The notes: generated by a model not told the origin, from the letters alone. 8,920 nt of DNA from Methanomassiliicoccaceae archaeon (GCA_009776695.1 WRNI01000052.1:1-8920), one strand, 5' to 3'; shown: positions 1 to 6,704, numbered from the stretch's first letter. Numbers and translations: made by a program.

Positions 1-1184
1 CGGGAATACCTGCGCGCTCATCGTGGGACACGGGGAGGAGAATGGCGGACCTCATGATACAGCGCCATGTGAAAGATAACGGCTCATATCCGAAGCAGGT
101 GGCGATCGTCGTCTGGGCGACGGACACGATGAAGACCGGGGGCGACGACATAGCGTACATATTGTGGTTGTTGGGCGTAAGACCGGTATGGTCATCGTCC
201 GGATCGTCGGTCGTCGATCTCGAGATCGTACCGCCGGGCGAACTCGGACGTCCGAGGATAGACGTCACGCTAAGGATAAGCGGGCTGTTCCGCGATTCGT
301 TCCCCAACCTGATACATATGATAGACGATGCCGTGGCGAAGATATCGGAGCTGGATGAGAGTGAGGATGATAACTATCTTATCAAAAATTTAAGAAAAGA
401 TATCGCCGATTCGATAGCGGAAGGCCTTGATCCGGTAACGGCAAAGAAGAAAGCGCGGATAAGAATATTCGGCGACCCTCCCGGGAACTACGGCGGAGGC
501 GTCGACTCGCTGATAGAGACGTCCGGATGGAAGGAGCGCAGCGAACTGGCGGACGCGTGCGTGGAATGGGGAGGCTACGCATACGGACGGGAGTTCAGAG
601 GGGAGGACGTGAAAGATTTCTTCAGAAAAAGGCTCAGCGGCGTGGACGTTACCGTCAAAAATCATGAATCACGGGAGCTGGACGCATTTGACAACGATGA
701 CGATTACATATTCCTGGGAGGGCTCAACGCGGCCGTCGAATCGTGCTCCGGCAAACAGCCGATGTCGGTGATAGGCGACAGCTCCGATCCCGAGAGGCCG
801 ATAGCAAGGACACTGCAGGAGGAAGGAAAATTCATCTTCAGAAGCCGTGTCCTTAACCCGAAATGGATCGACGGGCTGAAGAGGCACGGATACCGCGGGG
901 TGCAGGAGATATCCAATCTTGTGGATTACTCGTTCGGATGGGACTCCACGTCCGATGCGATGGAGGACTGGATGTACAAGGCGATGGCCGATAAGTTCCT
1001 TTTTGACGGCGAGAACAAGCAATGGATCGAGGACAACAACCCCGACGCTTTAAGAAAGATCACGTCAAGGCTGCTGGAAGCGATAGAACGGGGCATGTGG
1101 AACGCTGATAACGAGACAGCAGAAAAGCTGCGCTCATTGTTCCTGGGCTCGGAGAACATCCTGGAAACGGCGAACGACCGATAG
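1..1184 (+). CDS. cobN: CobN/BchH-like metal chelatase large subunit, C-terminal part (5' truncated by window)
   Basis: This is the C-terminal 393 residues of the large subunit of a class I tetrapyrrole metal chelatase (CobN cobaltochelatase / BchH Mg-chelatase family), which inserts a divalent metal into a tetrapyrrole with the help of an ATPase pair. Visible family signatures are WATDTMKTGGDD followed by LLGVRPVW, the ETSGWKER segment, GDSSDPERP, FRSRVLNPKWI and HGYRGVQEISN, ending in the usual Trp-rich helical tail (ERGMWNAD). An ATG lies at 42, but the frame is open back to position 3 and the residues before that ATG (SSWDTGRRMADLMI) match the family, so the gene starts outside the window. 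Full family members have about 1200 residues. It stops at TAG (1182-1184). The family is certain. Which metal and ring it uses is not: cobalt, magnesium and nickel are all possible. The nitrogenase-like genes downstream argue against simply assuming cobalamin synthesis. Confidence 0.93.
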   Translation, partial: GIPARSSWDTGRRMADLMIQRHVKDNGSYPKQVAIVVWATDTMKTGGDDIAYILWLLGVRPVWSSSGSSVVDLEIVPPGELGRPRIDVTLRISGLFRDSFPNLIHMIDDAVAKISELDESEDDNYLIKNLRKDIADSIAEGLDPVTAKKKARIRIFGDPPGNYGGGVDSLIETSGWKERSELADACVEWGGYAYGREFRGEDVKDFFRKRLSGVDVTVKNHESRELDAFDNDDDYIFLGGLNAAVESCSGKQPMSVIGDSSDPERPIARTLQEEGKFIFRSRVLNPKWIDGLKRHGYRGVQEISNLVDYSFGWDSTSDAMEDWMYKAMADKFLFDGENKQWIEDNNPDALRKITSRLLEAIERGMWNADNETAEKLRSLFLGSENILETANDR

Positions 1185-1232
1185 CCGGAACAGCAGCTGT
1201 CCCGCCTCTGTCTTTTCGGAAGATAATATGGA

Positions 1233-1260
1233 TGGATGATATATCCAAAACAATATATAT
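1233..1260 (+). promoter_or_regulatory. Promoter with palindromic operator copy 1 and TATA box
   Basis: A 15-bp palindrome at 1233-1247 (TGGATG-ATA-TATCCA, one arm mismatch) is followed after five bases by an AT-only TATA-like run at 1253-1260. The same operator-then-TATA order is seen before the genes at 3102 and 6705. The expected transcription start lies near 1282. No convincing gene follows directly, so what it transcribes is unknown. Confidence 0.6.
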
Positions 1261-1285
1261 GAGAGAGGCCGTTAACCGATACAGT

Positions 1286-1300
1286 TGGAACACGCATCCA
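1286..1300 (+). promoter_or_regulatory. Operator copy 2 at the expected transcription start (degenerate)
   Basis: TGGAAC-ACG-CATCCA keeps the outer TGGA/TCCA arms and the 15-bp length of the other copies, with T on the left and A on the right flank. It lies 53 bp after copy 1 (start to start), close to the predicted transcription start. Operator copies 4 and 5 near 6650 flank their TATA box in the same way, with a 48-bp offset. Confidence 0.5.
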
Positions 1301-1316
1301 ATTCAAGACAACAGAA

Positions 1317-1379
1317 CGGCCTTTGCGGCCGCACCCGTCCGCTGCGGACGATATGCGGTTCCTGGCCGGTCCGGCATAT
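1317..1379 (+). other. Run of three hairpins, possible structured leader or small RNA
   Basis: Three inverted repeats follow each other: 1317-1331 (CGGCC-TTTGC-GGCCG), 1336-1350 (CGTCCG-CTG-CGGACG, a perfect 6-bp stem) and 1351-1379 (ATATGC...GCATAT, extended by GG/CC with one bulge). They lie about 35 bases after the expected start of the 1253 promoter, and oligo-T tracts occur at 1474-1478 and 1491-1495, so a short RNA of about 190-215 nt could be made here. I see no match to the cobalamin riboswitch core. A 25-codon reading frame (1353-1430, beginning MRFLAGPAYAQG and containing a CC pair) overlaps the third hairpin, but its ribosome binding site is weak and I do not call it a gene. Confidence 0.35.
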
Positions 1380-1473
1380 GCTCAGGGCATTTCGGTGGTC
1401 GAAGAGTGTTGCTTGACAATTCCTCCTTAAACTCCTTTCAGGGTCTGTTCACCCGTTAAACACCTTCCAAACC

Positions 1474-1495
1474 TTTTTCGGGATCGTTACTTTTT
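1474..1495 (+). terminator. Oligo-T tracts, possible archaeal terminator
   Basis: Two T5 runs (1474-1478 and 1491-1495) lie downstream of the hairpin region and upstream of the tandem repeat. Archaeal transcription can end at such tracts without a hairpin. They could close an RNA started near 1282 or read-through from the chelatase gene. Confidence 0.3.
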
Positions 1496-1616
1496 CATCA
1501 GAACTTCCTCAAAGTCTCCATCAAAACTTCCTCAAAGTCTCCATCAAAACTTCCTCAAAGTCTCCATCAAAACTTCCTCAAAGTCTCCATCAAAACTTCC
1601 TCAAAGTCTCCATCAA
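1496..1616 (+). repeat. Five tandem copies of a 23-bp direct repeat plus a 6-bp partial copy
   Basis: Units lie at 1496-1518, 1519-1541, 1542-1564, 1565-1587 and 1588-1610, with a partial unit (CATCAA) at 1611-1616. Copies 2 to 5 are identical; copy 1 differs by one base (G at 1501). Each unit begins CATCAAAACTTCC and ends AAAGTCTC. There are no spacers, so it is not CRISPR. The array ends about 10 bp before the TATA-like box of the ATPase gene, so it may be a binding array for a regulator, an iteron-like element or a slippage-prone minisatellite. The unit length is not a multiple of three. On the minus strand every unit contains a GAGG, a start codon and an overlapping stop (TGATG), described under findings. 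Confidence 0.95.
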
Positions 1617-1625
1617 CCTAATTCA

Positions 1626-1633
1626 TTAAATAC
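1626..1633 (+). promoter_or_regulatory. TATA-like box for the ATPase gene
   Basis: TTAAATAC is centred about 26 bp before the GTG at 1655, so the mRNA would begin at or very near the start codon. A purine-rich GAGAGGA (1646-1652) sits directly before the GTG and could act as a closely spaced ribosome binding site if transcription starts further upstream. No copy of the TGGATG palindrome is present, so this gene seems to be outside the shared control of the cluster. Confidence 0.45.
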
Positions 1634-1654
1634 AAATGATGCGTTGAGAGGAAT

Positions 1655-2920
1655 GTGAAACGATACTTACCCAGGCTTTTGGAGGCCAACATCGAAGAAA
1701 AGCTTACCGCGAAAGGGGCAATCCTCATCGAGGGGCCAAAATGGTGCGGTAAATCTACAACCTCCAAACGTTTTGCAAAAACTGTTGTGGAACTGCAGAA
1801 ATCAAACGTCCTTAAGCAGTATCAGATGTTCGTTGCGATGGGCGACGAGAACATGTTCAGAGGCGAAAAGCCAATAATGTTCGACGAATGGCAGGAGATC
1901 CCCGAACTATGGGATAACGTCCGTGCATACGTTGATGACAGCGGAGAACGGGGGCAGTTCATTCTGACCGGTTCCGCAAAACCCGTTGAAGGCAAAAGAC
2001 GTCACAGCGGGACCGGCAGGATCGCAAAGATGCTTATGAGGACGATGAGCCTCTGGGAGTCCGGCGACTCGACAGGCGAAGTGTCGCTCTCAAAGCTTTT
2101 CAACGGTGCCGGCAGTATCGGCGGCAAGAATGATCACGACATGAACAGATTGGCATTCCTGATATGTCGCGGAGGATGGCCGGGAATAATGTTCGATAAG
2201 GATAAGATCGCTCTGCAGGCATCTTCCGATTATATGAGGGGATTGGTGGACGAGGACATAACCGATGTGGACGGGATCAAACGTAATCCCGCAAGAGCAA
2301 GGGCGATACTGAGAGCATATGCACGGAATATTTCCACTCCCGCGCGTATGTCCACCATACAGAACGATGTTGCGGCAAATGACGCCGCTCTGGACCCGAA
2401 GACATTGGACTCGTACATCAACGCATTCAGGAAACTGTTCGTGATAGAGGATGTTGAGGCGTGGAGCCCGAGCCTCCGTTCCAAGACCGCGATAAGGACG
2501 ACGAACATAAGGCAGTTCGGGGACCCGTCCATAGCAACGGCGGCCCTCGGGATATCTCCGAACGATCTCATAAACGATCTGAATACGTTCGGACTGATAT
2601 TCGAGACGATGGCCGTCAGGGATCTCAGGGTGTACGCGGAGGGCCTGAACGGAAAAGTGTACCAATATCACGATGCGGACGGACTGGAATCTGATGCCAT
2701 CATTCATCTGGAAGACGGCAGGTGGGGCGCCGCCGAGATCAAGCTCGGAGGCGACATGTACATCGAAGAGGCTGCGGAGAACCTGCTCAAGCTCAAGACC
2801 AAGATCAACACCGAGAAGATGGGAGAACCGGCATTCCTGATGGTTGTGACCGGAACACAATACGCTTACGCGAGGCCTGACGGCGTTTACGTGGTGCCGA
2901 TCGGATGTCTGAGGGACTGA
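1655..2920 (+). CDS. AAA-type ATPase with C-terminal DUF4143 (PD-(D/E)XK-like) domain
   Basis: This 421-aa protein belongs to the large, poorly understood family of ATPases joined to a DUF4143 domain, common in archaea and anaerobes and often present in many copies per genome. Visible parts are a Walker A (GPKWCGKST, residues 27-35), a Walker B (PIMFDEWQE with D77/E78), a sensor-like ILTGSAKP near residue 105, RGGWPG near 170, and a C-terminal nuclease-fold pattern: GLIFETMAVRD, then ESDAII and AAEIKLG, which supply the D...ExK residues. The start is GTG at 1655; an in-frame TGA at 1637 leaves no longer option, and the ATG at 1653 is in another frame and stops at once. It has its own TATA-like box and no operator. 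The role is unknown; nucleic-acid or toxin-like functions have been suggested for relatives. It is probably an unrelated gene inserted between the chelatase and the reductase genes. Confidence 0.9.
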   Translation: MKRYLPRLLEANIEEKLTAKGAILIEGPKWCGKSTTSKRFAKTVVELQKSNVLKQYQMFVAMGDENMFRGEKPIMFDEWQEIPELWDNVRAYVDDSGERGQFILTGSAKPVEGKRRHSGTGRIAKMLMRTMSLWESGDSTGEVSLSKLFNGAGSIGGKNDHDMNRLAFLICRGGWPGIMFDKDKIALQASSDYMRGLVDEDITDVDGIKRNPARARAILRAYARNISTPARMSTIQNDVAANDAALDPKTLDSYINAFRKLFVIEDVEAWSPSLRSKTAIRTTNIRQFGDPSIATAALGISPNDLINDLNTFGLIFETMAVRDLRVYAEGLNGKVYQYHDADGLESDAIIHLEDGRWGAAEIKLGGDMYIEEAAENLLKLKTKINTEKMGEPAFLMVVTGTQYAYARPDGVYVVPIGCLRD

Positions 2921-2931
2921 GACATAACGTA

Positions 2932-2995
2932 CTCCCTGCAGTTCGCACGATCGGGAGAGCGGACACTTCCGCAATAATATTCAAAGCTATTTGAA
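2932..2995 (+). other. Three consecutive inverted repeats between the ATPase and reductase genes
   Basis: The hairpins are 2932-2957 (CTCCC/GGGAG with an inner TGC/GCA pair and a one-sided bulge), 2959-2972 (GCGGA-CACT-TCCGC) and 2980-2995 (TTCAAA-GCTA-TTTGAA, perfect). They begin 11 bp after the ATPase stop codon. No oligo-T run follows, so bacterial-style termination is unlikely; they may stabilise the 3' end of the ATPase mRNA or bind a protein. Confidence 0.4.
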
Positions 2996-3047
2996 AGGTT
3001 TATGCGTGCTTCCTGTTCCGGCGGCGTTTCACCGTTGGACGTATGGC

Positions 3048-3073
3048 TGGATGAATAGTCCAAATAATTATAT
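3048..3073 (+). promoter_or_regulatory. Promoter of the reductase operon: operator copy 3 plus TATA box
   Basis: The palindrome TGGATG-AAT-AGTCCA (3048-3062) runs directly into AATAATTATAT (3063-3073). The TATA centre predicts a transcription start near 3094, only about 8 bases before the ATG at 3102. A further half-site, TTGGAC at 3035-3040, precedes it and forms a wider TTGGAC...GTCCAA inverted pair with 3058-3063. A regulator bound here would cover the BRE/TATA entry site, which suggests repression. Confidence 0.7.
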
Positions 3074-3101
3074 GCAACGGTTCGCATGCCGTTCGGAAGA
3101 T

Positions 3102-5312
3102 ATGAAAAGGATCGCAGTATACGGGAAAGGAGGGATCGGGAAATCAACGATCTCGTCGAATCTGACAGCAGCACTGTCCGAAATGGGAAAAAAGGTGATG
3201 CAGATCGGTTGCGATCCGAAGCACGATTCCACGAGGCTTCTGACGAAAGGACGGGATCAGCAGACCGTTCTCGCGTACCTTCGCGATACGAACGAAGATG
3301 AAAGAAAACTTGACGACATTGCGGAACGCGGATACAAAGGATGCATATGTGTGGAGGCCGGAGGCCCTGAGCCGGGCATAGGATGCGCCGGGCGCGGCAT
3401 AATATCGGCGTTCGACCTCCTTGAGGAACTGGGCATGAACGATGTGGACCTGGACATCGTTCTGTACGACGTTCTCGGAGATGTGGTATGCGGAGGGTTC
3501 GCGGTACCGTTAAGGAACAACTATGCCGATCTCGTCTACATCGTAACGTCAGGGGAGTTCATGTCGATATACGCAGCGAACAACATCCTGAGGGGCACCG
3601 CCAATTATAATCCCGAAAGGATAGGCGGGATAATATTCAACAGCCGCGGCGACAGCGAGGAGAAAGAACGTGTCAAAAAGTTCGCCGACGCCGTCGGGAT
3701 ACCGATAATAGCGGAATTCGAAAGATCGAAGATGTTCCTCGAAGCTGAACAGAATGGAAAGACGGTCACAGAGTCCTTTCCGGATTCCGAGATGACCAAG
3801 AAATTCTTCAGACTGGCTGATAAAGTGATCGAAGGAAAAAGATACACGGCGAAGTACCTCTCGGAATCGGAACTTGAAACGGTCGTTCTCGGTCGTTCCG
3901 TGGTGAAAAAGAGCGCACAGGAGCGCGAGCCCGCAAAGAAGGAACGGACGGCCGTTAAAAAATGCGTTCCGCGAAGCACCGGCCGGAAAGAAGTGGTCCA
4001 CGGATGCGCTTTCGCCGGAACGCTGTGCATAACGTTATCAGTGGAAGGTTTAGCGACGGTCCTGCATGCACCGAGGGACTGTGCGCATTATGCGGTTCAA
4101 ATGGTAACGAACGCACTGAGGCGTTCTTTTACTAACGAGAACATTCCGATACGCCCGTTCGCCCGTCCTAACGTGAAGTGCAGCGACATGGACGACGCGG
4201 ACATGATATTCGGTTGCATTTCATCACTTGAATCCGATGTAAGGGAGATGATAGAAAAAGGTAACGATGTCATAGCCGTTGTCACTTCATGTCCGTCGGG
4301 GATAATAGGCGAGGACGTTGACGGGATGATGTCCCGTATCAGATCGGAGCACCCTGATGTTACCATCGTACCAATAATAGAGGACGGCAACATCAAGGGC
4401 GATTATATGCAGGGCGCCACGGACGCCTGCATACAGCTTATCCGTTCGTTGGCTGTGAAAGGGAAGAAGGAACGTTCCGTGAACCTGATAGGCATGAAGA
4501 CATTCGGCATAAACACAACCGAGAACGTAAGGTTCGTAACAGAGGTATTGGAAAGGCTCGGAGTGAGGATGAACTGCACATGTGTCGGCGACACCTCCGT
4601 TGAAAAAATAAAGAACATACCCAATTCAGAATTATGTATTCTTATGACGCCGGACACGATCGCCGTGGAAACAATGAACGTCCTTGAAAAAGAATTCGGC
4701 ATGAAGGCAACGAAGAACATGGCCAGACCGGGGCTGAAAGAAACGGAGCTCTGGATCCGGGAGATAGCAGAACATTTCGGAGAAGAAGAAAAAGCTGAAC
4801 GGGTGATCACAGATATCAGAAAAGAGTTCAGCGACCGGCTGGGACCTTTCAGGAAGGACCTGAAAGGAAAGAAATTATACATCGTGGGAATGAAAAGGGA
4901 CATCAACTGGCTGCTGGAGGCGGCCGTCGGCTGTGAAATGAATGTTGTGAGATGCGTGGTCATGGACATCTTGGACAGATCCGAGGCCGGCGATCTTGAG
5001 CTTGCGTATGACATTGAAATGACGCCGGGCGGTAAGGCGGATCACATGAAATATGTGAAGGACAGGACAGAAAGGATACTGGACCCGTACATTCCGGTGG
5101 ACCCCGGAATGTTCGTCCGGATAAAAGAGGATGTTGCGGCAATATCGCCTGATATTTTTCTGTCCACTTACCCGGTCAACACCGAGACAAGGACATGTTT
5201 CCTTCCCGTGAATCCGGACGTCACTCCTTTCGCGGGGATCGATTTGGCTGCATCGCTGATGCGGACGCTGAAAGTACCAAAGAAGGAGGGATGGAAGAAA
5301 GATGTCGTCTGA
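3102..5312 (+). CDS. NifH-NifD-like fusion protein (nitrogenase superfamily reductase)
   Basis: A 736-aa natural fusion of an Fe protein to a catalytic alpha subunit. Residues 1-265 are NifH-like: P-loop GKGGIGKST (8-16), CDPKHDST, the two [4Fe-4S] ligands C95 (in GIGCAGRG) and C130 (in DVLGDVVC), with R98 kept. Residues 266-298 form a charged Lys/Glu-rich linker. From 299 on the protein is NifD-like, with the three cluster cysteines C302 (HGCAFAG), C327 (RDCAHY, close to the CAHF of BchN) and C397 (TSCPSGIIGED). The nitrogenase FeMo-cofactor ligands are not evident; the segment near the C-terminus reads RTCFLPVNPDVTPFAG rather than the NifD MHSWDY motif. An in-frame TTG at 2991 would give 37 more residues, but that stretch contains the operator and TATA box, while NifH homology begins at the ATG at 3102, so I use 3102. 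It overlaps the NifK-like gene by 11 bp. It most likely delivers electrons with ATP hydrolysis to reduce a tetrapyrrole-type substrate; nitrogen fixation is unlikely. Confidence 0.9.
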   Translation: MKRIAVYGKGGIGKSTISSNLTAALSEMGKKVMQIGCDPKHDSTRLLTKGRDQQTVLAYLRDTNEDERKLDDIAERGYKGCICVEAGGPEPGIGCAGRGIISAFDLLEELGMNDVDLDIVLYDVLGDVVCGGFAVPLRNNYADLVYIVTSGEFMSIYAANNILRGTANYNPERIGGIIFNSRGDSEEKERVKKFADAVGIPIIAEFERSKMFLEAEQNGKTVTESFPDSEMTKKFFRLADKVIEGKRYTAKYLSESELETVVLGRSVVKKSAQEREPAKKERTAVKKCVPRSTGRKEVVHGCAFAGTLCITLSVEGLATVLHAPRDCAHYAVQMVTNALRRSFTNENIPIRPFARPNVKCSDMDDADMIFGCISSLESDVREMIEKGNDVIAVVTSCPSGIIGEDVDGMMSRIRSEHPDVTIVPIIEDGNIKGDYMQGATDACIQLIRSLAVKGKKERSVNLIGMKTFGINTTENVRFVTEVLERLGVRMNCTCVGDTSVEKIKNIPNSELCILMTPDTIAVETMNVLEKEFGMKATKNMARPGLKETELWIREIAEHFGEEEKAERVITDIRKEFSDRLGPFRKDLKGKKLYIVGMKRDINWLLEAAVGCEMNVVRCVVMDILDRSEAGDLELAYDIEMTPGGKADHMKYVKDRTERILDPYIPVDPGMFVRIKEDVAAISPDIFLSTYPVNTETRTCFLPVNPDVTPFAGIDLAASLMRTLKVPKKEGWKKDVV

Positions 5313-6576
5313 ATATGACAGGCCGGAAGGTCTCCTGGGAGTGTCGCTCGCGTTCGAGGGCATAAGCGACGCGGCAACGATAATAAACGGTCCGACCGGC
5401 TGCAAATCATATCCGGCGTGGTTCTCCGAGCACGCGTTCCCGTGCAGGGACAAGGAATGTTACACCGATGTTCCGTTCAAATATTATAAACGGTCATTTT
5501 TCACTCAGCCGAGAGTTCCCTGCACATACATGGACGGCGACGATTACATAATGGGCACAGGGGAAAAACTGAATGAGGTGTTCGAAGAGGTCATGGCGCT
5601 GGACCCGTCCCTCGTCGGCATAATAAATTCTCCGGGGGCGTCGCTCATCGGGGAGACGTTAAAGCTGAGGTCGGAAAAAGGCATCGTCGTAAGAATAGAG
5701 AGTCCCGCGCCGTCCGTCCCGCTTGGCGTAGGCCTTCAGGATACGATGATAAGGATACTTGCGGCGCTTCCCGCGGAAAGACATGAGAAAAGAAAGGGCG
5801 TGAACATTTTGGGGATGTCGGTCTGGGACCTTCACTGGGAGGACAGCGTCGCCGATCTGAAATATCTGCTGGGACTGTGCGGGATAACCGTCAACACGGT
5901 CGTCGGCGCAGGGTGCTCCGTGTCAGAACTAAAAAATTCGGGGAGCGCGGAACTTAACGTCATAGTGCGCAGGGACCTCGGGCTCGAGGTCGCAAAATGG
6001 TACGAAAAGGAGCTCGGAGTTCCGTACTTTGAATCGAAGATGGGCGCACCGATAGGGTTCGATGCACTGGAGGACTGGATAACGGGGATATGCGAACGCA
6101 TGAACGCGGACCCGACCGATGCGATGAAGAGGATAAAAGAGCAGAGAGAGCGCGCCGCGAATGTGCTGCTGTCGCTGTACACCGTTCATAAACCGACCGT
6201 CGGCCATACATTCTCGGTCGTCACGGCAGGTCCGATAGCGTACCCGGTGATGTCCTTCCTTTACTCGTATCTGGGAATACTTCCCGTGGCGGTGAACACC
6301 GGCTCGGACAGGACGTTCGACGATGAGATATTACGATTCATCAAAGAAAACGGACTGGACGTGACGTGCGAGGCGTTCGATACGCCCGCTGATGTGATGA
6401 TAGGCGACGGCAACAGCGTATCGTCGGCGATAAGCCGCGGCATCGTTACGGACGGATATGATATAGCGCGCCGAGGACGGACGATCGTCTGCATAAAGGA
6501 GCGCCCGGTGTTCGGCCTCGGCGGAACGATGTGCCTGCTTGACGGCGTGATGAACGCACTGAGAAGGATGGATTGA
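5302..6576 (+). CDS. NifK-like subunit (nitrogenase component 1 family, reduced cysteine set)
   Basis: This 424-aa protein is the probable beta partner of the fusion encoded just upstream; the two genes overlap by 11 bp and an AAGGAGGG lies at 5283-5290. The N-terminus begins almost at the cluster-binding loop: GPTGCKSY carries C34, the position of NifK C95 and of the Asp ligand in BchB. The other two NifK P-cluster cysteines are missing: the first region reads RPEGLLG, and the usual Cys in the loop before IGxx is replaced (NSPGASLIGET, 109-119). Extra cysteines occur at 48, 53 and 74, the last in a PCTYMDGDDYIMGTGEKL stretch that matches the NifK glycine motif. NifK itself has about 520 residues, so this is a short form. 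Together with three Cys from the fusion, C34 could complete a four-Cys [4Fe-4S] cluster. Nitrogenase activity is not expected. Family assignment is firm; the substrate is inferred from context only. Confidence 0.85.
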   Translation: MSSEYDRPEGLLGVSLAFEGISDAATIINGPTGCKSYPAWFSEHAFPCRDKECYTDVPFKYYKRSFFTQPRVPCTYMDGDDYIMGTGEKLNEVFEEVMALDPSLVGIINSPGASLIGETLKLRSEKGIVVRIESPAPSVPLGVGLQDTMIRILAALPAERHEKRKGVNILGMSVWDLHWEDSVADLKYLLGLCGITVNTVVGAGCSVSELKNSGSAELNVIVRRDLGLEVAKWYEKELGVPYFESKMGAPIGFDALEDWITGICERMNADPTDAMKRIKEQRERAANVLLSLYTVHKPTVGHTFSVVTAGPIAYPVMSFLYSYLGILPVAVNTGSDRTFDDEILRFIKENGLDVTCEAFDTPADVMIGDGNSVSSAISRGIVTDGYDIARRGRTIVCIKERPVFGLGGTMCLLDGVMNALRRMD

Positions 6577-6624
6577 TCCGAAAGGCATTTCACACACGAT
6601 ATCGCACACGGACTCACACATGGT

Positions 6625-6657
6625 TGGATGCGTCGTCCAAACAATTATAAATAATAT
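6625..6657 (+). promoter_or_regulatory. Promoter of the 201-aa gene: operator copy 4 plus TATA box
   Basis: TGGATG-CGT-CGTCCA (6625-6639, flanked by T and A) is followed by AACAATTATAAATAATAT. The run from GTCCA through ATTATA is nearly identical to that of the reductase promoter at 3058-3072, showing that operator and TATA box are kept as one unit. The expected transcription start is near 6675. Confidence 0.7.
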
Positions 6658-6672
6658 CTGCGTACAGGGAGC

Positions 6673-6687
6673 TGGATGTATCATCCA
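6673..6687 (+). promoter_or_regulatory. Operator copy 5 at the expected transcription start (perfect palindrome)
   Basis: TGGATG-TAT-CATCCA is a perfect 6-3-6 palindrome and the best copy in the window. It covers the predicted transcription start of the 6705 gene and lies 18 bp before its ATG. With copy 4 it flanks the TATA box, which would allow a regulator to block both promoter entry and initiation. Confidence 0.7.
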
Positions 6688-6704
6688 ATAATACAGGTGA
6701 TGAA

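Noticed and set aside
42..44. ATG at 42 as the start of the first gene
   Set aside because: The frame stays open to position 3 and the preceding residues match the CobN family, so this is an internal methionine.
1232..1459. 75-codon plus-strand frame in the chelatase-ATPase gap
   Set aside because: It begins inside operator copy 1 and runs across the TATA box, copy 2 and the hairpins. It has no ribosome binding site and no recognisable protein pattern.
1301..1495. Cobalamin riboswitch upstream of the cluster
   Set aside because: I find hairpins but no recognisable B12-box core, and the region is not directly before a transport or synthesis gene.
1496..1616. CRISPR array
   Set aside because: The units are directly adjacent with no spacers, and no cas gene is in view.
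2090..2974. Long minus-strand frame opposite the ATPase gene (294 codons)
   Set aside because: It is a shadow of the ATPase gene: its Cys-, His- and Arg-rich translation has no domain pattern, while the plus-strand frame has clear Walker motifs.
3102..6576. True nitrogenase (nifHDK)
   Set aside because: Two of the three K-subunit P-cluster cysteines are missing, no FeMo-cofactor ligand motif is evident, the K subunit is short, and no nifE, nifN or nifB genes are visible.
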